A stretch of 64,000 nucleotides of DNA from Lachnospiraceae bacterium (GTDB taxonomy: Bacteria > Bacillota > Clostridia > Lachnospirales > Lachnospiraceae). The position numbers were made by a program, and so were the translations under genes. The notes under the pieces were generated by a model, which was not told the origin of the DNA, ran no database searches, and worked only from the letters and a program-made list of their open reading frames with translations. The stretch spans positions 62,001 through 126,000 of the forward strand of contig JAETTM010000003.1 in NCBI GenBank assembly GCA_021769135.1, given 5' to 3'. Below are positions 6,929-15,497 of this stretch, in pieces; within the stretch, counting starts at the first letter, position 1, and each line of letters starts with the position of its first letter.

Positions 6929-8677
6929 TCACACCGCAAACTGGCTGTTATACAATTCCGCATAAAACCCACCCTGGGCAAGGAGCGATTGATGGTTTCC
7001 CTGCTCAATGATGTTCCCGTCTTTCATCACAAGGATAATATCCGCCTCCTGAATCGTGGAAAGCCGGTGGGCCACAATAAAGCTGGTGCGCCCTTCCATC
7101 AGTTTTGCAAAAGCGTTTTGTATTTTCAGCTCTGTCCTCGTATCGATGGAGGACGTGGCTTCATCCAATATCAACATATCCGGCTGGCAGAGCATCACCC
7201 TGGTAATGCATAACAGCTGCTTCTGGCCCTGGGAAAGGTTTCCCCCGTCCTCCGCAATCACCGTATCGTACCCTTCCGGCAGACGTTTGATAAAGCTATG
7301 GGCATGGGCTGCCTTTGCGGCCGCAATCATTTCCTCTTCTGTGGCATCCGGCTTGCCCATCACGATATTTTCCCGTATGGTTCCCATTTTCAGCCATGTT
7401 TCCTGCAAAACCATGCCATAAGAAGTGCGCAGGCTTTTCCTCGTCACTTCCCGGATATCCCTATTTTCCACCAAGATGCATCCCCCATCCACATCATAAA
7501 ACCTCATCAGCAAATTGATAATTGTAGTCTTGCCGCACCCGGTAGGCCCTACGATGGCCACTCTCTGGCCCGGTTTCACCTGTAAATTAAATCCCTGAAT
7601 CAGCTTTTTATCCGGCACATACGAAAAAGAAACATCCCGAAGGGCCACATTCCCCTTCACGTTTTTAAGTATGACCGCGTTTTCCTTATCCGGTATCTGG
7701 GGCTCTTCTTCTATCAGTTCCAGTATCCTTCCCGCACAGGCAAGGGCATTCTGCAATTCCGTGATTACTCCCGATATTTCATTGAAAGGCTTGGTATACT
7801 GGTTTGCATAGGTTAAAAGGCAGGACAGCTTCCCCACGCTGATGCCTCCCCGGATGGCCAGGAATGCGCCGGTAATCCCTACCCCTGCATAAACAAGGCT
7901 GTTGACAAACCGGGTGGCCGGATTGGTAATGGATGAGAAAAAAATCGCTTTTAGCGAACACTCCTGCAGCCTCCCGTTGATTTCATCGAAGCGCTCCATG
8001 GCATTGTCCTCATATCCGAAAGCCTGCACCACCCGCTGGTTTCCTACCATCTCATCGATAAGGGCTGTCTGTTCCCCCCTTGTCTCCGATTGCATCTTAA
8101 ACATATGGTATGTTTTCTTAGCTATAAAATTGGCCACAAGGAATGAAACCGGCGTAATGCATACTACCACCGCCGTAATCCCTACATTTATGGTCAGCAT
8201 AATAGCCAATGTGCCGAAAATAGTTACAATGCCGGTAAACAGCTGGGTAAATCCCATCAAAAGCCCGTCGGCAAACTGGTCCACATCGGCAATCACGCGG
8301 CTGACCACTTCCCCGTAGGAATGGGAATCAATGTATTTTAGCGGCAGAATCTCCACCTTGCGGAAAGCTTCGTCGCGGATATCCCGCACAATGCCGTAAG
8401 TCATTTTATTATTGCATACGTTCATCAGCCATTGGGCCGCCGCAGTAAGCCCTATCGCCACAGCTATTTTTACAAGAATATCCCCAATCCCCTGAAAATC
8501 CACAAGGCCCTTATCGATAATCAGGTCGATGGCATCCCCGGTCAAAATCGGCACATAAAGGGTAAGGGCCACGGTAAATGCCGCCATCAATATGGATATC
8601 CCTAAATAAATCCAATATTTCCTTATATATCCCAGCACTTTGAAAAGAATTTCTTTTTGCCTGCCTTTGCCGCTCAT
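6929..8677 (-). CDS. ABC exporter half-transporter, catalytic-site subunit of a heterodimer
   Basis: 582 residues: six membrane helices in residues 1 to about 320 (type IV exporter fold), then an ATPase domain. Walker A is GPTGCGKTT, the signature is LSQGQ rather than LSGGQ, and Walker B ends in MLILDEATS with the catalytic Glu intact. Its start overlaps the stop of the upstream partner gene by four bases (ATGA), so the two are translationally coupled. This combination is what is seen in asymmetric heterodimeric exporters such as TM287/TM288, where the TM288-like subunit has LSQGQ and Glu. The substrate is unknown; relatives export drugs, lipids or peptides. Confidence 0.93.
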   Translation of the reverse strand: MSGKGRQKEILFKVLGYIRKYWIYLGISILMAAFTVALTLYVPILTGDAIDLIIDKGLVDFQGIGDILVKIAVAIGLTAAAQWLMNVCNNKMTYGIVRDIRDEAFRKVEILPLKYIDSHSYGEVVSRVIADVDQFADGLLMGFTQLFTGIVTIFGTLAIMLTINVGITAVVVCITPVSFLVANFIAKKTYHMFKMQSETRGEQTALIDEMVGNQRVVQAFGYEDNAMERFDEINGRLQECSLKAIFFSSITNPATRFVNSLVYAGVGITGAFLAIRGGISVGKLSCLLTYANQYTKPFNEISGVITELQNALACAGRILELIEEEPQIPDKENAVILKNVKGNVALRDVSFSYVPDKKLIQGFNLQVKPGQRVAIVGPTGCGKTTIINLLMRFYDVDGGCILVENRDIREVTRKSLRTSYGMVLQETWLKMGTIRENIVMGKPDATEEEMIAAAKAAHAHSFIKRLPEGYDTVIAEDGGNLSQGQKQLLCITRVMLCQPDMLILDEATSSIDTRTELKIQNAFAKLMEGRTSFIVAHRLSTIQEADIILVMKDGNIIEQGNHQSLLAQGGFYAELYNSQFAV

Positions 8678-10416
8678 GATACCCTGCCCTCCTTTTTAAA
8701 CTGGGAATCGTAAATTTCCCTGTAAACCCCGCAAGTTTCCAGCAGTTCTTCATGCGTTCCAATGCCTGCAATTTCCCCGTCATCCATCACGATAATGGAG
8801 TCCGCATACTGTATGGAGGAAGCCCTCTGGGATACGATAAACACTGTCAGCCCTTCCTCCATTTCCCTGATGGCTTTCCTCAGCCTGGCATCCGTAGCAA
8901 AATCCAGGGCGGAGGCGCTGTCATCCAGAATCAATATTTCGGGCTTGCGGATTAATGCCCGGGCAATGGTAAGCCGTTGTTTCTGCCCGCCGGAAAGGTT
9001 CTTCCCACCCTGGGCAACGAGCGTCTCCAGGCCATCCTTTTTCCCTTCCACAAATTCCTTTGCCTGGGAAATCTCCAACGCCCGCCACATCTCTTCTTCG
9101 GTGGCATCCTCTTTTCCCCATAACAGGTTTTCCCTCACTGTTCCTTTAAATAAAACAGCTTTCTGCATCACCATGCCGATTTTTGAGCGCAGTTCTTCCA
9201 GGGGATATTCTTTTACGTCTATGCCGTTTACCTTCACACTTCCCTTCGTGGCATCATAAAACCTCGGGATTAAATTGACAATGGAGGATTTCCCAGAGCC
9301 CGTTCCGCCGATGATACCGATTGTCTGGCCCTTTTTTACAGTAAAATGAATATCGGTCAAAGACTCCGCCCCCGCATTTTTGTAGGTCAGGCAGACATGC
9401 TGGAAGCTGACCGCTTCTTCTCCTTTTTCCCCTTCATGGAAGGGTTCCCCTGGCTCCGCTAGGGAAACAAGCCCCGGCCTGGTCTGAAATACCCCTTCGA
9501 TACGGTTCGCACAGGCAAAAGCCTTCGTCACTGTGATTATCAGGTTTGCCAGCTTAATCAGCTCCACCAATATCTGAGACATGTAATTGACTAAAGCCAC
9601 CACTTCCCCCTGGGTGATATACCCATTTTCCACACGGACCGCCCCTGTCCAGATTAGGGCAATCACCGCCCCGTTGATGATAATATATGTCACCGGGTTC
9701 ATCAGCGCGGAAATTTTTCCCACAAACATCTGCATCCCGGTCAAAGCTTCGTTGCCTTCTTTAAAACGAAGAATTTCCGTCTCTTCTTTATTGAATGCCC
9801 GCACCACCCTGGCCCCGGTCAGGTTTTCCCTGGTAATTCCCAATATCCTGTCCAGCCCGGCCTGTACTTTTTTATACAAGGGCATGCTAATCAGCATAAT
9901 GCCAAATACCACAAGGCAAAGGAGGGGGATGGTCACTACGAAAATCATGGCCGCCTTCCCATCAATGGTAAACGCCATTATCATCGCCCCGAAAACAATA
10001 AAGGGGGAGCGCAGAAACAGGCGCAGCACCAGGTTCACCCCCGACTGCACCTGGTTTACATCGCTGGTCATCCGGGTAATCAACGTGGATGTTCCTATGG
10101 TATCCATTTCCGAAAAGGACAGCGATTGGATATGGGCAAAAAGGGCGTGTTTTAACTTAGCCGCGAACCCTACCGCTGCTTTTGCCGCAAAAAACTGGGC
10201 GGTAATCGAACAGACAAGCCCTATAACCCCTAAAGATATTAGTATGAGCCCTACCTGAAAGATAATGCCCCTGTCTTTCCCGCTGATGCCCTGGTCAATC
10301 ATCCATGCCATTACAAGGGGAACCAACAGTTCAAAGGAAGCCTCCAGCATTTTAAAAAGAGGGGCAAGAACCGTTTCCTTTTTATAATCTTTCAAATATA
10401 CCAATAAATTCCTCAT
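8674..10416 (-). CDS. ABC exporter half-transporter, degenerate-site subunit of a heterodimer
   Basis: 580 residues from the ATG at 10416, which has GAGGAAAACGGG upstream; a longer frame begins at 10479. Six membrane helices are followed by an ATPase domain with Walker A GGTGSGKSS, signature LSGGQ and Walker B ILILDDSAS. The catalytic Glu is replaced by Asp, as in the non-canonical subunit of BmrC/BmrD and TM287/TM288. It is first in a two-gene operon with the partner at 6929-8677. Together they should form an exporter with one active and one degenerate ATP site. Confidence 0.93.
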   Translation of the reverse strand: MRNLLVYLKDYKKETVLAPLFKMLEASFELLVPLVMAWMIDQGISGKDRGIIFQVGLILISLGVIGLVCSITAQFFAAKAAVGFAAKLKHALFAHIQSLSFSEMDTIGTSTLITRMTSDVNQVQSGVNLVLRLFLRSPFIVFGAMIMAFTIDGKAAMIFVVTIPLLCLVVFGIMLISMPLYKKVQAGLDRILGITRENLTGARVVRAFNKEETEILRFKEGNEALTGMQMFVGKISALMNPVTYIIINGAVIALIWTGAVRVENGYITQGEVVALVNYMSQILVELIKLANLIITVTKAFACANRIEGVFQTRPGLVSLAEPGEPFHEGEKGEEAVSFQHVCLTYKNAGAESLTDIHFTVKKGQTIGIIGGTGSGKSSIVNLIPRFYDATKGSVKVNGIDVKEYPLEELRSKIGMVMQKAVLFKGTVRENLLWGKEDATEEEMWRALEISQAKEFVEGKKDGLETLVAQGGKNLSGGQKQRLTIARALIRKPEILILDDSASALDFATDARLRKAIREMEEGLTVFIVSQRASSIQYADSIIVMDDGEIAGIGTHEELLETCGVYREIYDSQFKKEGRVS

Positions 10417-10534
10417 CCCGTTTTCCTCACATCCCGCAATTTCATCACAACTCATCCTTCGGCTTTGCAGCAAGTGCAAAGTTCCGGACTGAACTATTAC
10501 ACAATTTCTTTCCTGTACATTATGAATCGTTGCA

Positions 10535-11911
10535 CTAAAGCAGCCCGATAGCGTCCTGTACCGAATTTACGCCGATAATCCGAATCCCGTCTATAGGGTT
10601 TAGCCCCTTCCTGCACACCGACGGCATCATACAGGAAGTAAAGCCCAGCTTTTTCGCTTCCTGCAGCCGCTGTCCTGCCATGCTCACCGCCCGCACTTCG
10701 CCGCTAAGGCCCACTTCCCCGAAAATAATCATCTTATCGTCCACAATACGGTTCTTGAAGCTGGACACAATGGCCATTACAACCCCCAGGTCAATGGCCG
10801 GCTCCGTAATCTTCATCCCTCCCGCCAGGTTCACATAGGCATCGCAGCCCGATAACGGGAGCCCTATCCTTTTTTCCAATACCGCCATCAGCAGATTGAC
10901 CCGGTTTAAATCCGTGCCGATAGCCTGTCTCCTGGGAATCCCGAAACTGCTGCTGCAGACAAGGGACTGGATTTCCACGAGGATAGGACGGGTTCCCTCC
11001 ATGGAACAGGCCACCACCGAGCCGCTGGCATTCTCCGGCTTCCCGTCCAGCATATATTCCGACGGGTTCTTCACCTCCCGCAGGCCCTCTTCCCGCATTT
11101 CAAATACGCCTATTTCGTTTGTCGAGCCGAATCTGTTCTTTACCCCCCGGAGAATACGGTAGGAAGCATGCCTGTCACCTTCAAAATAAAGCACCGTATC
11201 CACCATATGCTCCAGCACCCTGGGGCCCGCTACCGTGCCTTCCTTCGTTACATGCCCTACGATAAAAATAGAAATGTCCAGCCCTTTCGCAATCTGCAAA
11301 AAGATACCGGTAGATTCCCTCACCTGGGATACGCTCCCCGGGGCGGAAGCCACTTCCTCGCTATACATGGTCTGGATGGAATCGATTACTACGGCCTGTG
11401 GCCTAATCCGCTCTATCGCATCCTTTATCATATCCAGATTCGTCTCGCAAAGCAGCAGTAAGTAATCGCTGAATTCGCCAATCCGGTCCGCCCGGATTTT
11501 TATCTGCCTTAAAGATTCCTCACCCGAAATATACAATACCTTATGGCCGCTGCCAGCTAACTTCTGGCACACCTGCAGCAGAAGCGTGGACTTACCGATT
11601 CCCGGGTCTCCCCCTACCAGTGTGAGCGAACCGGGAACAATGCCGCCTCCCAATACCCTGTCCAGTTCTTCTATGCCCGTGCCGATTCTCTCTTCTTTCT
11701 CCATAGATACCTGGGAAAGCCTGGACGGCTCCCTCTTTTCCCCGGCCTGCCCCGGCCTGGACGGCAGGCCCATCTTTTTGCCCCCGGTAACTGCCCGCTC
11801 CTCCACCATCGAATTCCACGCCTTACATCCAGGGCACTGCCCCATCCATTTTGCCGATTCATACCCGCATTCCTGACAAAAAAACGCGGTCATGCTCTTT
11901 CCTTTTGCCAC
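10535..11911 (-). CDS. radA: DNA repair protein RadA (Sms)
   Basis: 458 residues. Domains in order: N-terminal C4 zinc finger (CQECGYESAKWMGQCPGCKAW, both CxxC pairs seen), RecA-like ATPase with Walker A GDPGIGKST, the RadA-specific KNRFGSTNE motif, and a C-terminal Lon-protease-like domain. RadA helps branch migration and recombination intermediates. The first codon is GTG at 11911, with GAGGAATATAAA upstream; an ATG at 11893 with AAAGGA is an alternative. In Bacillus radA follows ctsR-mcsA-mcsB-clpC; here it lies downstream of gntR-clpC with one small gene between, so the synteny is partly kept. Confidence 0.95.
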   Translation of the reverse strand: MAKGKSMTAFFCQECGYESAKWMGQCPGCKAWNSMVEERAVTGGKKMGLPSRPGQAGEKREPSRLSQVSMEKEERIGTGIEELDRVLGGGIVPGSLTLVGGDPGIGKSTLLLQVCQKLAGSGHKVLYISGEESLRQIKIRADRIGEFSDYLLLLCETNLDMIKDAIERIRPQAVVIDSIQTMYSEEVASAPGSVSQVRESTGIFLQIAKGLDISIFIVGHVTKEGTVAGPRVLEHMVDTVLYFEGDRHASYRILRGVKNRFGSTNEIGVFEMREEGLREVKNPSEYMLDGKPENASGSVVACSMEGTRPILVEIQSLVCSSSFGIPRRQAIGTDLNRVNLLMAVLEKRIGLPLSGCDAYVNLAGGMKITEPAIDLGVVMAIVSSFKNRIVDDKMIIFGEVGLSGEVRAVSMAGQRLQEAKKLGFTSCMMPSVCRKGLNPIDGIRIIGVNSVQDAIGLL

Positions 11912-11956
11912 TTTATATTCCTCACGTTTATTTTCTAACTAATACTCTCCTATACG

Positions 11957-11996
11957 GTAAAAAACGGAACTTTCATATAGATGATTGTTCCGTTTT
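11957..11996 (-). terminator. Rho-independent terminator after the 136-residue protein gene
   Basis: On the minus strand AAAACGGAAC (complement of 11987-11996) pairs perfectly with GTTCCGTTTT (complement of 11961-11970) around a 16-base loop and runs into TTTTTTA. It lies 8 bases after the stop of the gene at 12004-12414 and should separate it from radA. Confidence 0.8.
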
Positions 11997-12003
11997 CGTC
12001 TTC

Positions 12004-12414
12004 CTATTTTACTATTTTGACGTCCACTCCTCCGGCCTCGGCAAGCTCCACGCTTAAATTCAGCTTTCCTCCCAGATTCGTGCGCATCTTTCCGATGCTT
12101 TCGCTATTAATAAACACTTCATATTCTGTTTCGTCCTGCAGCCCTACGGTAATCTGCGCATCCTCGCTTCCCTCTACCGTAAAACTGATGCCGTCCTGCG
12201 TTTCCGTAAAATGATTCACACTGGTTCCCGGTACCGACTCATAAACAAACATGCCGTTCTTCTCCAGCTTTGTCATCGTCTTATAAGTCTTCACCTTCCA
12301 TAAATCCCCGCCAAACTCAAAGTCCACCAGTTTCGCCTTCGTTTCCAGTTTGTGGTTGCCAAAACTGATTGCCCCTCCATCTTCTCCACGGAGTAATTCT
12401 TCCACCACTGCCAT
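12004..12414 (-). CDS. Small conserved hypothetical protein
   Basis: 136 residues, soluble, mostly beta by its alternating pattern, with no cysteines. It opens MAVVEELLRGEDGGAISFGN and has VYESVPGTSVNHF in the middle and a C-terminal NLGGKLNLSVELAEAGGVDV segment. I remember near-identical proteins in Lachnospiraceae that carry the automatic label endosialidase; I see no basis here for a sialidase activity. It has AGGAGG six to eight bases before ATG 12414 and its own terminator. It sits between clpC and radA. Confidence 0.7.
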   Translation of the reverse strand: MAVVEELLRGEDGGAISFGNHKLETKAKLVDFEFGGDLWKVKTYKTMTKLEKNGMFVYESVPGTSVNHFTETQDGISFTVEGSEDAQITVGLQDETEYEVFINSESIGKMRTNLGGKLNLSVELAEAGGVDVKIVK

Positions 12415-12535
12415 TTTTTATATCCTCCTGCCACTTTTATGGGGGTATCCCCATCGTTTACGGCTTTGCCCTATTCTTGTATTTACGGCTGCCGCGAAGT
12501 ATTTATACTAATACAGTATAATATATTTTTCCTAT

Positions 12536-14992
12536 TTAATCCACTAGTTTTTTATTGTGGAAAACCACTTTTTTATCCCGAACCCCTACGCTTACCTGAT
12601 CGCCCGGTTTTATCCGCCCCGCAAGTATTTCCTCCGCCAGAGCGTCCTCCACTACCGTCTGTATCGCCCTCTTTAAGGGCCGCGCCCCCATCTTATGATC
12701 CGCATGCTCTTCTACTAGGAATTCTTTCAAGGATGAGGTCAGCGTAAGGCTAATATCCATCTGCTCCTTGCACCGTCTCGTTAAGTTCTTTGCAAGCAAT
12801 GCAACAATCTGCTTCATATCCTCCTTATTCAAAGGATGGAATACCATGATTTCGTCAATACGATTAATGAATTCCGGCTTGAACAGCCGTTTTACCTCTT
12901 CCATTACCCCGGATTTCATCTTATCATAATCCTTCTGTTCATCCGCCTGAACCGCAAACCCCAGGTTTTTGGGATCCACAATTCTCTGCGCGCCCGCATT
13001 GGAAGTCATGATTAAAATCGTGTTTTTGAAATTCACCTTCCGTCCCTTGGAATCCGTAATATGGCCGTCATCCAATACCTGGAGAAGGATATTGAATACA
13101 TCAGGGTGGGCTTTTTCAATTTCATCAAAGAGCACAACGGAATAGGGATTGCGCCTTACTTTCTCGCTCAGCTGCCCTCCTTCGTCGAACCCTATATATC
13201 CTGGAGGGGAGCCTATCATCTTGGATACGGAATGCCCTTCCATATATTCCGACATATCCACGCGGATTAGGGCATTTTCCGAACCGAACATGGCTTCTGC
13301 AAGCGCTTTGCTAAGCTCCGTTTTTCCAACTCCGGTAGGGCCTAAGAAAAGGAAGGAGCCGATGGGCCTGTTCGGATCCTGCAGCCCCACGCGGCCTCTG
13401 CGCATCGCCCTGGCTACAGCGGATACCGCTTCTTCCTGCCCGATGACCCGTTTATGCAGGATGGACTCCAGTTTTAACAGGCGCTCGCTCTCCTTTTCCG
13501 CCAGCTTCTTAACCGGTATCTTCGTCCACATCGCCACTACTTCCGCTATTTCATTTTCCCCTACCACATATTTGCGTTCCCTTTGGTTTTTATCGAACTG
13601 CCGCTTCATTTTATCGTATTTCTTTATGAGCGCATCCTGATTGCGCTTCAACTCCCCGGCCTGGCTGAACGCCTCCATACGGATGGAACGCTCAATCTGC
13701 ACATCGATTTTTGCAATCTGCTCAGCCGCCTCCTTCATTTTATCGGGCATATGCATCGTTTTCAGCCGCAGGGCCGCCGATGCTTCATCGATTAAATCAA
13801 TCGCCTTATCCGGCAGGTTCCTGTCATTGATATACCGGGCGGAAAGCTTTACCGCCGCCTCGATGGCTTCTTCCGTAATCAGCACATGATGATGCTCTTC
13901 ATATCTCCCCGCAATCCCCTTTAAAATGCGGATTGCCTCTTCCTCGGACGGTTCCTCCACATTCACCGGCTGAAAACGCCGTTCCAAAGCGGCATCCTTC
14001 TCCACATACTTGTGGTATTCGGCAATTGTCGTGGCTCCAATCAGCTGGATTTCCCCCCTTGCCAGGGAAGGCTTTAAAATATTGGATGCGTCAATCGCCC
14101 CTTCTGCCCCTCCGGCCCCGATAATCGTATGCATTTCATCCACAAACAAGATTACATTGCCATCGGTGATTACTTCTTTAATGACCTTCTTAATCCTTTC
14201 TTCAAATTCCCCCCGATATTTGCTTCCCGCCACCATTTCGGACAAGTCCAGCGTCAGCACCCGCTTATCCTGTACCGTAAAAGGCACATCTCCATTGACA
14301 ATCCGCAAAGCGAGCCCTTCCACCACCGCAGTTTTCCCTACTCCCGGTTCTCCAATCAGGCAAGGGTTATTCTTTGTCCGCCTGCTCAATATCTGGATAA
14401 CGCGTCCGATTTCATCTTCCCTTCCAATGACCGGATCTAGCTCCCCTTTCTTTGCAAGGGCCGTCAAGTCGCGGCTATACTGATCCAATACGGAAGCACC
14501 GCCCCTTTTCCTTCCTCCCTGTTTTTTTGCCAAATCCTCTTTATACAACGCCCCGTCCTGGCCCATAGCAATCAAAGTATCCACATAGATTTTTTGCAAA
14601 GATATCTCTAATGTGTTCAGCAGTCTGACCGCCACATTTTCCCCTTCCTTAATCAGTGCCAAAAGGATGTGTTCCGTACCCGTCTTTCCCGACTCGAAAC
14701 GCTCCGCCTGACGGTGGGCCTCCGCCAAGACTTTCATCGCCCTGGGCGAATAGCCGTCCCTGTCCTTAGCCAAAACCCCTGTTTCCGGCGTAATCAAATC
14801 TTTAATCATTTCCAAAAGCCGGGTTTCCTCCAAACCGTTTTCTGCGAGCACTCTGGCGGCAACCCCAGTCCTCTCCCGCAGCAAACCTGCCAAAATATGC
14901 TCCGTCCCTATATACCCCTGCTTTAACGCGGAAGCTGTTTTTTCCGCCAGCAGCAGCGCTGTCCTTGCTTTTTCTGTAAACTGTTGCTGCAT
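12536..14992 (-). CDS. clpC: ATP-dependent Clp protease ATP-binding subunit ClpC
   Basis: 818 residues. It is the Hsp100 unfoldase that feeds ClpP. Visible parts: two Clp N-domain repeats (TEKARTALLLAEKTA and GYSPRAMKVLAEAHRQAE), first AAA module with Walker A GEPGVGKTA, a short middle coiled-coil, and a second module with Walker A GPTGVGKTELSK. The start overlaps the stop of the GntR gene by one base (TGATG), so the two are coupled. No mcsA, mcsB or ctsR is present, unlike Bacillus, so adaptor and stress control must differ. Confidence 0.96.
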   Translation of the reverse strand: MQQQFTEKARTALLLAEKTASALKQGYIGTEHILAGLLRERTGVAARVLAENGLEETRLLEMIKDLITPETGVLAKDRDGYSPRAMKVLAEAHRQAERFESGKTGTEHILLALIKEGENVAVRLLNTLEISLQKIYVDTLIAMGQDGALYKEDLAKKQGGRKRGGASVLDQYSRDLTALAKKGELDPVIGREDEIGRVIQILSRRTKNNPCLIGEPGVGKTAVVEGLALRIVNGDVPFTVQDKRVLTLDLSEMVAGSKYRGEFEERIKKVIKEVITDGNVILFVDEMHTIIGAGGAEGAIDASNILKPSLARGEIQLIGATTIAEYHKYVEKDAALERRFQPVNVEEPSEEEAIRILKGIAGRYEEHHHVLITEEAIEAAVKLSARYINDRNLPDKAIDLIDEASAALRLKTMHMPDKMKEAAEQIAKIDVQIERSIRMEAFSQAGELKRNQDALIKKYDKMKRQFDKNQRERKYVVGENEIAEVVAMWTKIPVKKLAEKESERLLKLESILHKRVIGQEEAVSAVARAMRRGRVGLQDPNRPIGSFLFLGPTGVGKTELSKALAEAMFGSENALIRVDMSEYMEGHSVSKMIGSPPGYIGFDEGGQLSEKVRRNPYSVVLFDEIEKAHPDVFNILLQVLDDGHITDSKGRKVNFKNTILIMTSNAGAQRIVDPKNLGFAVQADEQKDYDKMKSGVMEEVKRLFKPEFINRIDEIMVFHPLNKEDMKQIVALLAKNLTRRCKEQMDISLTLTSSLKEFLVEEHADHKMGARPLKRAIQTVVEDALAEEILAGRIKPGDQVSVGVRDKKVVFHNKKLVD

Positions 14993-15369
14993 CAGTCGAT
15001 TCCTCCATAATCTTCATATATTTCATCAATAAGAGCATGCACTTCTTCCCTGGAAATATTCTTACAGCTTACCTTTGCAATAATCATCTGTAATTCCTTG
15101 CGAAGTTCCCTTATCGTCTTCATCCGGTCCACATCGATGGAAATAATGGCGCCTTTGCGCCGATCCACCTTTACAAAACCTTCCTGCTTAAGAACAGCAT
15201 ATGCTTTATTCACCGTATGCATGTTAATGCCGATATCCCCGGCCAGCTGCCTTACCGAAGGCAGTTCATCCCCTTCTCTTATCCTGGAAGTGGCTATGCC
15301 AAGGATTATTTGGTTCCTAAGCTGTAAATACAGCGCTTCATCGCTGTTGAAATCAATTTCTATTATCAT
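14992..15369 (-). CDS. GntR family (YtrA-type) regulator, first gene of the clpC operon
   Basis: 125 residues. The N-terminal 70 residues are a GntR winged helix (DEALYLQLRNQIILGIATSRI then GDELPSVRQLAGDIGINMHTV, each read in parts of under 20 residues). The short C-terminal tail of about 50 residues, without a ligand domain, is the YtrA subfamily layout. It is co-transcribed with clpC and has its own promoter with an inverted repeat over the -10 region, so autoregulation together with clpC is likely. It probably takes the place that CtsR holds in Bacilli; this is inference from position. Confidence 0.9.
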   Translation of the reverse strand: MIIEIDFNSDEALYLQLRNQIILGIATSRIREGDELPSVRQLAGDIGINMHTVNKAYAVLKQEGFVKVDRRKGAIISIDVDRMKTIRELRKELQMIIAKVSCKNISREEVHALIDEIYEDYGGID

Positions 15370-15428
15370 ACATAAACTCTACTTTCTTTCTGTCAGGCCA
15401 AAAGTTCGTTTTCCTCATTCCCCAATTA

Positions 15429-15468
15429 TTGTTATACACATATTATAACAACGAAAGCATTCTGTCAA
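15429..15468 (-). promoter_or_regulatory. Promoter and inverted-repeat operator of gntR-clpC
   Basis: On the minus strand TTGACA (complement of 15463-15468) and TAATAT (complement of 15440-15445) are 17 bases apart. TTGTTAT (15429-15435) and ATAACAA (15445-15451) form a perfect 7-base inverted repeat with a 9-base centre that covers the -10 region. This is the natural candidate operator for the GntR protein. There is no CtsR-type tandem heptad (GGTCAAA) repeat. Confidence 0.65.
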
Positions 15469-15497
15469 CGTTTGGGATGTGGGCGTTTTGGGGTTTG

